Assembly: GCF_035917235.1 (NCBI RefSeq)
Contig: NZ_CP108423.1
Coordinates: 3,041,001 to 3,105,000, forward strand
From: Streptomyces sp. NBC_01294
GTDB taxonomy: Bacteria > Actinomycetota > Actinomycetes > Streptomycetales > Streptomycetaceae
Length of the DNA stretch: 64,000 bases
Reading direction: 5' to 3'
Part shown: piece by piece, positions 36,958 through 46,233 of the stretch
Layout of the letters: each line of letters starts with the position of its first letter
Numbering within the stretch: position 1 is the first letter of the stretch
Notes under the pieces: generated by a model
Database searches by the model: none
Told to the model about the DNA's origin: nothing
Seen by the model: only the letters and a program-made list of their open reading frames with translations
Translations under genes and position numbers: made by a program

Positions 36958-38115
36958 GTTCTTGGGCTTCCGGCGGGTCAGGGACCAGGGCTCCACGACT
37001 CCGAGCCCGCGCACCGGCCGCTGCCACATCGGCTGCAGCGCGAAGCGGTAGGCCGCACCCTCGTCGGGCTCGGTCTCCGCCTCCTTCTCCGACACCGGCG
37101 CGGCCTTGGTCCGGGCCAGCTCCTCGGCCATCGCGCCGTCCACCAGCACCGCGTCCTTGGGGGCTATGGACGTCAGCCGGCTGGCCAGGTTCACCGTCGT
37201 CCCGAAGACGTCGCCCATCCGGGTCGTCACCGTGCCGAAGGCGATCCCGACCCGCAGCTCGGGCATCTGCGCGTCGAGCTCCATCGTCTCGATGAGCCGC
37301 AGCGCGATCTCCGCCGCCGTCGCCGCGTCGTCGGCGCAGTACAGCACCTCGTCGCCGAGCGTCTTGATCAGCCGGCCGCCGTGCGCGGCCACCAGGTCCG
37401 CCGCGGTCGTCTCGAAGGACTCGACCAGCTCGCCGAGCTCCTCCTCCTCCAGCCGCCGCGTGAGGCGGGTGAAGCCCACCAGGTCGGCGAAGCCCACCGC
37501 GAGGCGCCGGTCGACCATCTCGTCGTCGTCCGCCACCTGCACCACGCGCCCGGTGGCCGCCGCCAGCTGGCGCCGCCACACGTAGACGAGGAACTCCTCC
37601 AGCTCGGGCAGCAGCAGCTCCACCAGGGGGTACGTGACCTCCGTACGGGTCATGCCCGGCTCCGGCGGCTCCGTCAGCCCTTCCAGGAACGAGTCGATCT
37701 GCCATTCGGCCAGCCGCGCCGTGGTCTGGCCGGTGGACCGCGCCACCTGCACCGCCATCGGCTCGGACAGCAGCCCGGCCTCCACCAGACCGGCGAGCCG
37801 GCGCAGGGCCAGCACGTCCGCCTCGGTCAGCGCCTTGGCCTGCCCGATGTCGGCGAAGCCCATGGCCCGCCAGAAACGGGAGGCCAGCTCCATGGACACA
37901 CCGGCGCTCCGGGCGGCCTGGAACGGCGTGTAGCGGCGCTCGGCGCCGAGGATCAGCTGCTCCAGCCGGATGGCGAGCGGATCCGCCGTCGGCTGGGCCG
38001 TGTGATCGACCTCGTGGTGCGGGGTGTGCTGGTCGCGGCCGATCGGGGTGACCGGGCCGGACGCGGAGCCCCCGGCGCCGGCGGACGCGCCGGACGTAGG
38101 GTCGTCGACGGTCAA
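36949..38115 (-). CDS. cya: Class III adenylate cyclase
   Basis: Cya makes cAMP, a signal for germination and development in Streptomyces. I choose TTG 38115 (reads TVDDPTSG after the start): AGGAGG lies six nt upstream, whereas the ATG at 38133 is upstream of that ribosome site. The product is 388 aa. The N-terminal part carries a pH/helix-rich region with a MerR-like segment; the C-terminal catalytic domain (about 205-375) has metal Asp in VGFADLVGFTRL, IKTLGDEVLY with the adenine-selecting Lys, and the transition-state Asn/Arg in GTTVNLASRLT. No membrane helix is seen, so it is probably soluble or peripheral. Confidence 0.93.
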   Translation of the reverse strand: MTVDDPTSGASAGAGGSASGPVTPIGRDQHTPHHEVDHTAQPTADPLAIRLEQLILGAERRYTPFQAARSAGVSMELASRFWRAMGFADIGQAKALTEADVLALRRLAGLVEAGLLSEPMAVQVARSTGQTTARLAEWQIDSFLEGLTEPPEPGMTRTEVTYPLVELLLPELEEFLVYVWRRQLAAATGRVVQVADDDEMVDRRLAVGFADLVGFTRLTRRLEEEELGELVESFETTAADLVAAHGGRLIKTLGDEVLYCADDAATAAEIALRLIETMELDAQMPELRVGIAFGTVTTRMGDVFGTTVNLASRLTSIAPKDAVLVDGAMAEELARTKAAPVSEKEAETEPDEGAAYRFALQPMWQRPVRGLGVVEPWSLTRRKPKNPA

Positions 38116-38334
38116 GGGCCGCCTCCTGTCCATTCCGTGCGCACTGCCCTGCCGAACCGGTTGATCACCACGAGCACCGGGATCGCCTAAACCATACGGC
38201 AGGTGTGCCGTAGCTCACTCCCCCTCCCCACTTCCCGACCCGCCCGCGGGCCGGGGACCGGGCTCCGGGGCGGGGCCGCGCGACGGGCGCCGCACGCGGC
38301 GCCCGCACCGCCCCGGTTCCGTGTCAGTGCCGCG

Positions 38335-39201
38335 TCAGTGCACGGAACGCAGGTGGACCACGTCCCCGGCGCCCACGGCCTCGTGCTGCCCTTCGGCCGT
38401 ACGGATGACCAGGCGGCCATCGGCGTCGACCGCTTCGGCCGTTCCGGTGAGGGTGCGCCCGCCCGGGAGCTCCGCGCGGACGTGCCGGCCGAGGGTGGCG
38501 CAGCCCGCCGCGTAGGTCTCCTGGAGACCGCTGGCCGCGGGGTCGCCGCCCGACGCGCGCCAGTTCCCGTACCACTCCTCCAGGGAGCGCAGTACGGCCT
38601 TCAGCAGGCGCTCGCGGTCGGTCACGGCGGCCTTGGCCAGCACCAGGGATCCCGCGGCCGGCACCGGCAGCTCGTCCTCGGTCAGCGTGACGTTGAGCCC
38701 GATCCCGATGACCACGCCGTCCTCGACCCGCTCGGCGAGGATGCCGCCGGTCTTGCGCTCCTCCCCGTCCACACTGACCAGCAGGTCGTTGGGCCACTTG
38801 AGGGCGGTGTCCACGCCCGCCGCCCGGGAGAGCCCGGTCGCGGTGGCCACCCCGGCCAGCAGGGTCAGCCACCCCCACCGCTCCTGCGGCACCGCGTCGC
38901 CCGGCTTGAGCAGGACGGAGAAGAACAGCCCGGACCGGGCCGGCGCGACCCAGCTCCGGTCGAGCCGGCCGCGCCCGGCGCTCTGCTCCTCGGCGACGAG
39001 CACGGCCCCCTCGGGCAGCTGCGGCGCCCGGGCGGCGAGGTCGGTGTTGGTGGACCCGGTCGAGGCGACCACCTCCAGGGAGGTCCACAGCCCGTCACCG
39101 GTGACGAGGGCCCGCTGGAGCGCGGCGGCGTTGAGGGGCGGACGGTCCAGGCTCGACCAGCGACCGGCGGAGGCACCTGCTGAGGCATCTGATGGCGTCA
39201 T
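38335..39201 (-). CDS. birA: Biotin–[acetyl-CoA-carboxylase] ligase
   Basis: BirA attaches biotin to the carrier lysine of carboxylases. The 288-aa product starts at ATG 39201. The biotinyl-AMP motif GRGRLDRSW and the KWPNDLL block are intact, and a C-terminal SH3-like domain is present. There is no N-terminal helix-turn-helix, so it is a pure ligase without repressor function. It lies divergent from pccB, a subunit of the carboxylase whose biotin subunit it should modify. Confidence 0.93.
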   Translation of the reverse strand: MTPSDASAGASAGRWSSLDRPPLNAAALQRALVTGDGLWTSLEVVASTGSTNTDLAARAPQLPEGAVLVAEEQSAGRGRLDRSWVAPARSGLFFSVLLKPGDAVPQERWGWLTLLAGVATATGLSRAAGVDTALKWPNDLLVSVDGEERKTGGILAERVEDGVVIGIGLNVTLTEDELPVPAAGSLVLAKAAVTDRERLLKAVLRSLEEWYGNWRASGGDPAASGLQETYAAGCATLGRHVRAELPGGRTLTGTAEAVDADGRLVIRTAEGQHEAVGAGDVVHLRSVH

Positions 39202-39332
39202 GCAAGCCAGGTTAGGTGTGTCAAACGCCGCACTGCCGAGCGCCATGCCCACCGATACGCTACGCACCAGTAGCCAGCAGTAGTCAATCAATTGACCAGG
39301 CAGTTGACACCACGCAGGGAGCCGCGACCCCG

Positions 39333-40925
39333 ATGTCACATCCGTCAGAGCCGATCGACATGCACACCACCGCGGGCAAGATCGCGGATCTGCAGCGCCG
39401 CATCGACGAGGCCACCCACGCCGGGTCCGCGCGCGCCGTGGAGAAGCAGCACGCCAAGGGCAAGCTGACGGCGCGTGAGCGGGTAGCCCTGCTGCTGGAC
39501 GAGGGTTCCTTCGTCGAGCTGGACGAGTTCGCCCGGCACCGCTCCACCAGCTTCGGGCTGGAGAAGACCCGCCCCTACGGCGACGGCGTCGTCACCGGCT
39601 ACGGCACGGTGGACGGCCGCCCGGTGGCCGTGTTCTCGCAGGACTTCACCGTGTTCGGCGGGGCCCTCGGCGAGACCTACGGCCAGAAGATCATGAAGGT
39701 CATGGACTTCGCGCTGAAGACCGGCTGCCCGCTCGTCGGCATCAACGACTCCGGTGGCGCCCGCATCCAGGAGGGCGTCAGCGCGCTGGGCATGTACGGC
39801 GAGATCTTCCGCCGCAACGTCCACGCCTCGGGCGTGATCCCGCAGATCAGCCTGATCGTCGGGCCCTGCGCGGGCGGCGCCGTGTACTCCCCGGCCATCA
39901 CCGACTTCACGGTCATGGTCGACCAGACCTCGCACATGTTCATCACCGGCCCCGACGTCATCAAGACGGTCACCGGCGAGGACGTCGGCTTCGAGGAGCT
40001 GGGCGGGGCGCGCACGCACAACAGCACGTCCGGCGTCGCGCACCACATGGCGGGCGACGAGAAGGACGCCATCGAGTACGTGAAGTCGCTCCTCGCGTAC
40101 CTGCCGTCGAACAACCTCTCCGAGCCGCCGGCCTTCCCGGAGGAGGCGGACACCGAGGTCTCCGACGCCGACCGCGAGCTCGACGTGCTGATCCCCGACA
40201 GCGCGAACCAGCCGTACGACATGCACACCGTGATCGAGCACGTCCTGGACGACGCGGAGTTCCTGGAGACGCAGTCGCTCTTCGCGCCGAACATCCTCAC
40301 CGGTTTCGGCCGGGTCGAGGGCCACCCGGTGGGCATCGTCGCCAACCAGCCGATGCAGTTCGCCGGCTGTCTGGACATCAACGCCTCCGAGAAGGCGGCG
40401 CGGTTCGTCCGGACCTGCGACGCCTTCAACATCCCGGTGCTGACCTTCGTGGACGTGCCGGGCTTCCTGCCGGGCACGGACCAGGAGTACAACGGAATCA
40501 TCAGGCGCGGCGCGAAGCTGATCTACGCGTACGCCGAGGCCACCGTTCCCCTGATCACCGTCATCACCCGCAAGGCCTTCGGCGGCGCGTACGACGTCAT
40601 GGGCTCCAAGCACCTCGGTGCGGACCTGAACCTGGCCTGGCCGACCGCGCAGATCGCCGTCATGGGCGCGCAGGGCGCGGTGAACATCCTGCACCGGCGC
40701 ACCATCGCGGAGGCCGCTCCGGAGGAGGTGGAGGAGACACGGGCCCGGCTCATCGCCGAGTACGAGGACGCGCTGCTGAACCCGTACACGGCCGCCGAGC
40801 GCGGTTACATCGACGCGGTGACCATGCCGTCCGAGACGCGGGCGCACGTGGTGAAGGGGCTGCGGCAGCTGCGCACCAAGCGGGAGTCCCTGCCGCCGAA
40901 GAAGCACGGCAACATCCCCCTCTAG
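39333..40925 (+). CDS. pccB: Propionyl/acyl-CoA carboxylase beta subunit (carboxyltransferase)
   Basis: The protein moves CO2 from carboxybiotin to propionyl-CoA (and related acyl-CoAs), giving methylmalonyl-CoA for polyketides and fatty acids. Start ATG 39333, 530 aa, the standard PccB length. Typical blocks are [33 protein letters not shown] and [19 protein letters not shown]; the two oxyanion-hole turns ([13 protein letters not shown]) are present. The pccE gene follows 17 nt later and the alpha subunit gene is at 43067. Confidence 0.93.
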   Translation: MSHPSEPIDMHTTAGKIADLQRRIDEATHAGSARAVEKQHAKGKLTARERVALLLDEGSFVELDEFARHRSTSFGLEKTRPYGDGVVTGYGTVDGRPVAVFSQDFTVFGGALGETYGQKIMKVMDFALKTGCPLVGINDSGGARIQEGVSALGMYGEIFRRNVHASGVIPQISLIVGPCAGGAVYSPAITDFTVMVDQTSHMFITGPDVIKTVTGEDVGFEELGGARTHNSTSGVAHHMAGDEKDAIEYVKSLLAYLPSNNLSEPPAFPEEADTEVSDADRELDVLIPDSANQPYDMHTVIEHVLDDAEFLETQSLFAPNILTGFGRVEGHPVGIVANQPMQFAGCLDINASEKAARFVRTCDAFNIPVLTFVDVPGFLPGTDQEYNGIIRRGAKLIYAYAEATVPLITVITRKAFGGAYDVMGSKHLGADLNLAWPTAQIAVMGAQGAVNILHRRTIAEAAPEEVEETRARLIAEYEDALLNPYTAAERGYIDAVTMPSETRAHVVKGLRQLRTKRESLPPKKHGNIPL

Positions 40926-40942
40926 CCCTCCAGGAGGTCTCT

Positions 40943-41152
40943 GTGGTGATCAAGGTCGTCAAGGGCAACCCGACCCCGGAGGAGCTGGCCGCCGCACTGG
41001 CGGTGGTCCAAGCGCGCGCGGCGGTGCTGGCCTCGGCACCGTCGGGCGCCCCGCCGGTCACGGACGAGTGGTCGACGCCGGCCCGGGTGGCACGGCGGCG
41101 GCTGCCGCAGCCGGGCCCGCGGGCGTGGGGCCGTACGTACTGGCCGGGTTAA
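40943..41152 (+). CDS. pccE: Acyl-CoA carboxylase epsilon subunit
   Basis: The 69-aa protein starts at GTG 40943 or the adjacent GTG 40946, with CAGGAGG just upstream. It opens with [21 protein letters not shown], the helix seen in AccE/PccE peptides that bind and stimulate the beta subunit, and ends WGRTYWPG. Its place directly after pccB fits. Confidence 0.88.
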   Translation: MVIKVVKGNPTPEELAAALAVVQARAAVLASAPSGAPPVTDEWSTPARVARRRLPQPGPRAWGRTYWPG

Positions 41153-41214
41153 GCCGCCCCCCCGGCCCCCGGGCCGTGGGGAAGCCCCCGCCAAAGATGG
41201 CGGGAACGGACGGT

Positions 41215-41242
41215 GGCGCCTGAGTACCCGTACTCAGGCGCC
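41215..41242. promoter_or_regulatory. Perfect 12-bp inverted repeat with CCCG centre
   Basis: ggcgcctgagta (41215-41226) and tactcaggcgcc (41231-41242) are fully complementary around CCCG. It lies 30 nt before the start of the 44-aa membrane ORF and 62 nt after pccE. It may be an operator or an RNA hairpin that separates the two units. Confidence 0.6.
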
Positions 41243-41271
41243 GCACCCGTCCCCGGGGACAGGATCGGACC

Positions 41272-41406
41272 ATGCTCTGGTCCGACCCGAAGAACGAGCC
41301 GCCCAAGGACATGCGCGACGCGCAGGCGATGATCCGGCGGCTGACCGTGGTGCTCGCCCTCGCCATGCTCGTGGTGGTGTACGTCCTCGGCGTGGGCCAC
41401 TTCTAG
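41272..41406 (+). CDS. 44-aa single-pass membrane protein
   Basis: This short frame begins ATG at 41272 and ends TAG at 41406. It encodes a charged N-terminus ([20 protein letters not shown]) followed by one hydrophobic helix ending [15 protein letters not shown] lies 11 nt upstream. Third codon positions are strongly G/C, as in neighbouring genes. It is between pccE and maf on the same strand. I recall a short ORF here in S. coelicolor as well but no function. Confidence 0.65.
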   Translation: MLWSDPKNEPPKDMRDAQAMIRRLTVVLALAMLVVVYVLGVGHF

Positions 41407-41480
41407 CCACCCGGGCGCGCCCGGGGCCCCGCCGGGCCGTTCGCGGACCGTCTCCCGAGGGGTCCCGCGCCGCCCCTACG

Positions 41481-42110
41481 ATGGCCACCATGACTGCCAC
41501 GCCTCAGCCCTCGCACACGCGGGCGCTCGTCCTCGCCTCCGCCTCCCCCGCCCGGCTGAACCTGCTGCGGCAGGCCGGGCTCGCCCCGCACGTGATCGTC
41601 AGCGGCTTCGACGAGGACACCCTGAACCACGACGACCCGGCCGCCCTGGCCCTGGCGCTGGCCGAGGCGAAGGCGGCCGTCGTGGCGGGCCTGGACGAGG
41701 CCGTCGGCGCCCTGGTGATCGGCTGCGACTCGGTGCTGGACCTGGACGGCGAGGCGCTGGGCAAGCCCGCGGACGCCGAGGAGGCCATCGCGCGCTGGAA
41801 GGCGATGCGCGGACGGGCCGGGGTGCTGCGCACCGGGCACTGCGTCATCGACACGAGGGACGGCCGCCAGGTGTCGGCCACGGCGTCCACGACGGTCCGC
41901 TTCGGCGAGCCGTCGGACGCGGAGGTCGCGGCGTACGTGGCGAGCGGCGAGCCGCTGCACGTGGCGGGGGCGTTCACCCTGGACGGGCTGTCGGCGCCGT
42001 TCATCGACGGCATCGACGGGGATCACGGCAACGTGATCGGGCTGTCCCTGCCGCTGCTGCGCTCCCTGCTCGGCGAACTGGACGTGTCCATCACGGACCT
42101 GTGGGCTTGA
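41481..42110 (+). CDS. maf: Maf nucleoside-triphosphate pyrophosphatase
   Basis: The 209-aa protein removes non-canonical or methylated nucleotides. The signature [19 protein letters not shown] is close to the N-terminus and the catalytic Asp lies in [20 protein letters not shown] 41490 is an alternative start three codons in. The 3' end overlaps a convergent membrane protein gene by 20 bp. Confidence 0.92.
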   Translation: MATMTATPQPSHTRALVLASASPARLNLLRQAGLAPHVIVSGFDEDTLNHDDPAALALALAEAKAAVVAGLDEAVGALVIGCDSVLDLDGEALGKPADAEEAIARWKAMRGRAGVLRTGHCVIDTRDGRQVSATASTTVRFGEPSDAEVAAYVASGEPLHVAGAFTLDGLSAPFIDGIDGDHGNVIGLSLPLLRSLLGELDVSITDLWA

Positions 42111-42564
42111 GCTCCCCGATCGGCGGCGCCGGGGGCTGCGGCGCGTCCCCGCCGCCGTCGCTGCCGCCATCGTCCTGGGCAGCGTAGAGCGTCAGGATCA
42201 GGACCAGGAGGCACAGGATCAGCGTCGTCGCCGCGAAGGCGGGCCAGCCGACCAGGACGACGGCGAGGACGCCGAGCACTCCGTGGGTGACGGCGGCCGA
42301 GACGAACACGATGCGGGCGAAGCGGCCCGGGGGCCGGTCACCGAGCGCGACGATGGCGGCGAACACGGCGCACAGCACGAGGAAGGCGCCCATGCCCACC
42401 CCCATGCCGTAAGTCGCCTTGGACATGACATCCGGATCGCTGCCCGCGATGGACATCGACTGGTTCGCCGTGGTCGTGCCCAGCACGATGTGCACGAGCA
42501 CGAGTACGGCCGCCTCCGCGACAAGCACGATCGCGGCCAGTCCGGCCACGAGTCTTCGCAGCAC
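42091..42564 (-). CDS. Four-helix integral membrane protein
   Basis: GTG 42564 is chosen because a GGGGGTGGGG ribosome-like sequence precedes it; the open frame extends to 42582. The 157-aa product has four membrane helices and a Gly/Asp/Pro-rich cytoplasmic tail. No motif identifies it. Streptomycetes carry similar proteins between maf and accA2 (from memory). Confidence 0.75.
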   Translation of the reverse strand: MLRRLVAGLAAIVLVAEAAVLVLVHIVLGTTTANQSMSIAGSDPDVMSKATYGMGVGMGAFLVLCAVFAAIVALGDRPPGRFARIVFVSAAVTHGVLGVLAVVLVGWPAFAATTLILCLLVLILTLYAAQDDGGSDGGGDAPQPPAPPIGELKPTGP

Positions 42565-43066
42565 GACGTCCCCACCCCCCACGCGTCACAAGCCTGTTCG
42601 ACGCCTGGAGGCTACTAACGGGTAGGGCGGTGGGCAAGGGATCCGTCCACCCCGGTTCGACGGACCCGTCCGCACGACACGCCCGGCGCCCTCGCCGCCC
42701 GCCTGGGCCGTCGCGGGCCGCAACGCTGTGGGTACGGTGTTGTCCCGTGTTCGCCCCGTGGGACGGCGGTGCTGCCAATCAGTAAACAAGGGGACAACTC
42801 CTCGCACCCCGGCAAAGAAAATGTGGGCCGTTCGTAGGGACTCGACAAAGAATCACCCGGGGCCGCTGACCGGGGGGACAGAGACCTTGGATACATGACG
42901 GGGTTACTGTGCAGTCGGGGATCCCCCTGACCTGGGGCGCCACAAGGGTTCTCCGGTAGAGCGGGCCTCGCATCACACTCTGTGTGGGCAAGGTCACCAC
43001 CGGGGAAGGGTCGAAAGGCCGTGTGGGCTGTCCCTAAACTCAGCTTGTTTCAAGGAGGGAGCCATC
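42565..43066. other. Gene-free leader region upstream of accA2
   Basis: About 500 bp lie between divergent genes. It must hold the promoters of both. Its middle is less GC-rich than the surroundings. The only open frame I see on the plus strand is a 25-codon one at about 42831-42908 with no ribosome site. No convincing RNA or operator was identified. The accA2 start has a strong AAGGAGGGAG. Confidence 0.5.
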
Positions 43067-44830
43067 GTGCGCAAGGTGCTCATCGCCAACCGTGGCGAAA
43101 TCGCTGTCCGCGTTGCTCGGGCCTGCCGGGACGCCGGGATCGCGAGCGTAGCCGTCTACGCCGATCCGGACCGGGACGCTCTGCACGTCCGCGCGGCAGA
43201 CGAAGCTTTCGCGTTGGGCGGTGACACCCCGGCCGCCAGCTACCTGGACATCTCCAAGGTCCTGCAGGCGGCAGCCGACTCCGGTGCGGACGCCATCCAT
43301 CCCGGATACGGCTTCCTCTCCGAGAACGCCGAATTCGCCCAGGCCGTGATCGACGCCGGCCTGACCTGGATCGGTCCGCCGCCGCAGGCCATCCGCGACC
43401 TCGGCGACAAGGTGGCCGCCCGCCACATCGCCCAGCGCGCCGGTGCCCCGCTGGTCGCCGGTACGGCGGACCCGGTCTCCGGGGCCGACGAGGTCGTCGC
43501 CTTCGCCAAGGAGCACGGCCTGCCGATCGCGATCAAGGCCGCCTTCGGCGGTGGCGGTCGCGGCCTGAAGGTCGCCCGCACCCTCGAAGAGGTGCCGGAG
43601 CTCTACGACTCCGCCGTCCGCGAGGCCGTCGCCGCCTTCGGCCGCGGCGAGTGCTTCGTCGAGCGCTACCTCGACAAGCCCCGCCACGTCGAGACCCAGT
43701 GCCTGGCCGACTCCCACGGCAACGTCGTCGTCGTGTCGACCCGTGACTGCTCGCTCCAGCGCCGCCACCAGAAGCTCGTGGAGGAGGCCCCGGCGCCGTT
43801 CCTGAGCGACGCTCAGAACGCGGAGCTGTACGCCGCCTCCAAGGCCATCCTGAAGGAAGCCGGCTACGTCGGCGCCGGCACCGTCGAGTTCCTCGTCGCC
43901 GCCGACGGCCTCATCTCCTTCCTCGAGGTCAACACCCGCCTCCAGGTCGAGCACCCGGTCACCGAAGAGGTCGCCGGCATCGACCTGGTCCGCGAGATGT
44001 TCCGCATCGCCGACGGCGAGGAGCTCGGCTACGGCGACCCGGTCCTGCGCGGTCACTCGATCGAGTTCCGCATCAACGGCGAGGACCCGGGCCGCGGCTT
44101 CCTGCCCGCGCCCGGCACCGTCACCAAGTTCTCCGCGCCGACCGGCCCCGGCGTCCGCCTGGACGCGGGCGTCGAGTCCGGCTCGGTCATCGGCCCGGCC
44201 TGGGACTCCCTGCTGGCCAAGCTGATCGTCACCGGCGCCACCCGCGAGCAGGCCCTCCAGCGGGCCGCCCGCGCGCTCGCCGAGTTCGAGATCGAGGGCA
44301 TGGCCACGGCCATCCCCTTCCACCGCGCGGTCGTCGCCGACCCGGCGTTCGCCCCGACCGACGGCAGCCCCTTCACGATCTTCACCCGCTGGATCGAGAC
44401 CGAGTTCGTCAACGACATCCCGGCCTTCGCGGCTCCCGCCGCCGAGGACACCGAGGACGAGCCGGGCCGCGAGACGGTGGTCGTCGAGGTCGGCGGCAAG
44501 CGCCTGGAGGTCTCGCTGCCGTCGTCCCTGGGCATGACCCTGGCCCGCACGGCCGCCGCGGGCGGCGCCAAGCCGAAGCGCCGCGCGGCCAAGAAGACCG
44601 GCCCGGCCGCCTCCGGCGACACCCTCGCGTCCCCGATGCAGGGCACGATCGTCAAGGTCGCGGTCGAGGAGGGCCAGCAGGTCAACGAGGGCGACCTGGT
44701 CGTGGTCCTGGAGGCCATGAAGATGGAGCAGCCGCTCAACGCGCACCGCTCCGGCACGGTCGTCGGCCTCGCCGCCGAAGTAGGCGCCTCGGTCACCTCG
44801 GGCGCCGCCATCTGCGAGATCAAGGACTGA
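43067..44830 (+). CDS. accA2: Acyl-CoA carboxylase alpha subunit (biotin carboxylase plus carrier)
   Basis: The protein carboxylates its own biotin with ATP and bicarbonate and hands CO2 to PccB/AccB. GTG 43067 follows AAGGAGGGAG; 587 aa. Biotin carboxylase domain 1-450 has the ATP-grasp glycine loop [11 protein letters not shown] and [15 protein letters not shown]; the carrier domain at 515-587 has EAMKME with the biotin Lys552. A Lys/Arg/Ala linker joins them. birA and pccB/pccE are about 2-5 kb upstream. Confidence 0.95.
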   Translation: MRKVLIANRGEIAVRVARACRDAGIASVAVYADPDRDALHVRAADEAFALGGDTPAASYLDISKVLQAAADSGADAIHPGYGFLSENAEFAQAVIDAGLTWIGPPPQAIRDLGDKVAARHIAQRAGAPLVAGTADPVSGADEVVAFAKEHGLPIAIKAAFGGGGRGLKVARTLEEVPELYDSAVREAVAAFGRGECFVERYLDKPRHVETQCLADSHGNVVVVSTRDCSLQRRHQKLVEEAPAPFLSDAQNAELYAASKAILKEAGYVGAGTVEFLVAADGLISFLEVNTRLQVEHPVTEEVAGIDLVREMFRIADGEELGYGDPVLRGHSIEFRINGEDPGRGFLPAPGTVTKFSAPTGPGVRLDAGVESGSVIGPAWDSLLAKLIVTGATREQALQRAARALAEFEIEGMATAIPFHRAVVADPAFAPTDGSPFTIFTRWIETEFVNDIPAFAAPAAEDTEDEPGRETVVVEVGGKRLEVSLPSSLGMTLARTAAAGGAKPKRRAAKKTGPAASGDTLASPMQGTIVKVAVEEGQQVNEGDLVVVLEAMKMEQPLNAHRSGTVVGLAAEVGASVTSGAAICEIKD

Positions 44831-44842
44831 CGTCCTCGGACA

Positions 44843-44886
44843 TGCGAAGGCCCCGCCCGGTTCACGAACCGGTCGGGGCCTTCGCA
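44843..44886 (+). terminator. Strong hairpin terminator after accA2
   Basis: A long stem (arms about 44843-44862 and 44867-44886, one C/T mismatch) lies 12 nt past the stop codon. It has no clear T-tract, as is usual in Streptomyces. Confidence 0.85.
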
Positions 44887-44924
44887 ATTCCAACGGGCCG
44901 GACCACCCAGCCAAGCCACACCAA

Positions 44925-45100
44925 TCCAGCCCCGCCGGGCCCCATCCAGCCCCGCCGGGCCTCATCCAGCCCCGCCGGCGTTTGAGGCGCGGGGTCCGGG
45001 GCGGAGCCCCGTTCTTTCAGCCGCGCCGGCGTCTGAGGCGCTCTTTCAGCCCCGCCGGCGTTTGAGGCGCGGGGGGCCGGGGGCAGCGCCCCCGCGGCCG
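44925..45100. repeat. Cluster of intergenic ccgccggcgtttgagg repeats
   Basis: Copies or half-copies of cagccccgccgg begin near 44935, 44950 and 44967, then a variant near 45019 and another copy near 45048. Two of them carry the full core with tttgaggcgcgggg. The block lies between two convergent genes and belongs to the same family as the 48-bp array at 20.7-21.2 kb. Confidence 0.88.
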
Positions 45101-45110
45101 GCCCGCAGGG

Positions 45111-46058
45111 CTAGCGCCGCCGCATGTCCGCGACCCGCGCCCGCTCCGCCTGCTGCTCCAGCATCCCGCCGGGCGCACTGCGCAACTGGGCCGTCGGCCC
45201 ACCCCGCCTCTGCACCGGCAACGGCGACTCACGGCGCGGCCGCCGCCCCACCATGCCGTCCCCGCCGGAGGCCACCGCACCGCCGGCCACCGTGATCTGC
45301 ACGCCCTGGTCCGCCAGCGCCTGCAGCTCCGTGGCCGCCCGGTCGTCGTGCGGCGGCGGCTCGTCCGTCACCAGCCGCGTCATCACGTCGGTCGGCACGG
45401 TCTGGAACATGGTGTCGGTGCCGAGCTTCGTGTGGTCGGCCAGCACCACCACCTCCGCCGCCGCCTGCACCAGCGCCCGGTCCACGCTCGCGGAGAGCAT
45501 GTTGGACGTGGACAGCCCGCGCTCGGCGGTCAGACCGCTCCCCGACAGGAAGGCCCGGGACACCCGCAGCCCCTGGAGGGACTGCTCGGCTCCGCTTCCC
45601 ACGAGGGCGTAGTTGGACCCGCGCAGGGTGCCGCCGGTCATCACCACTTCCACCCGGTTCGCATGGGCCAGGGCCTGGGCGACGAGCAGCGAGTTGGTGA
45701 CGACGGTCAGTCCGGGCACGCGGGCGAGCCGACGGGCCAGCTCCTGCGTCGTGGTGCCCGCGCCGACGACCACGGCCTCGCCCTCTTCCACGAGGCCGGC
45801 CGCGACATCGGCAATGGCGGTCTTCTCCGCCGTCGCGAGATGGGACTTTTGCGGAAAGCCGGACTCCCGCGTGAAACCGCCCGGCAAGACCGCACCGCCG
45901 TGTCGGCGGTCGAGGAGTCCTTCTGCCTCCAGTGCCCGCACGTCCCGCCGTACGGTCACTTCGGAGGTCTGGACGACGCGGGCGAGCTCCCGGAGCGATA
46001 CCGCTCCGTTGGCCCGCACCATTTCGAGGATCAATTGGCGACGTTCTGCAGCGAACAC
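45111..46058 (-). CDS. DeoR-family transcriptional regulator
   Basis: The 315-aa protein starts at ATG 46058. The DeoR-type helix-turn-helix is at the N-terminus (RRQLILEMVRANGAVSLREL, then TSEVTVRRDVRALEAEGLL), followed by a sugar-phosphate sensing domain (about 75-235) with VGAGTTTQELARRL. The last 60 residues are Arg/Pro/Gly-rich. Effectors of this family are phosphosugars. It lies 2.4 kb from the nucleoside phosphorylase gene and is the obvious local candidate to read the shared palindromes at 48460 and 59755. This is an inference. Confidence 0.9.
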   Translation of the reverse strand: MFAAERRQLILEMVRANGAVSLRELARVVQTSEVTVRRDVRALEAEGLLDRRHGGAVLPGGFTRESGFPQKSHLATAEKTAIADVAAGLVEEGEAVVVGAGTTTQELARRLARVPGLTVVTNSLLVAQALAHANRVEVVMTGGTLRGSNYALVGSGAEQSLQGLRVSRAFLSGSGLTAERGLSTSNMLSASVDRALVQAAAEVVVLADHTKLGTDTMFQTVPTDVMTRLVTDEPPPHDDRAATELQALADQGVQITVAGGAVASGGDGMVGRRPRRESPLPVQRRGGPTAQLRSAPGGMLEQQAERARVADMRRR

Positions 46059-46233
46059 GAAACTGACAGTAACCCCAACGACCGTCTGCTTTCAGCTCTT
46101 TGCGCCGGAATACCGAAGTTGTCCATAAGGCGGGGCGACTAGTGGTATACGCAGGACGAGACTTGGGTGAACGTCTCCCCACGGAACAGCGCCCCGCCCC
46201 AAACCCCTTACGAAGTGCGGCGGTTAGCGGAAC

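Noticed and set aside
42565..43066. Riboswitch or small RNA upstream of accA2
   Set aside because: No recognisable riboswitch core or stable long hairpin was found by eye. A covariance-model search would decide this.
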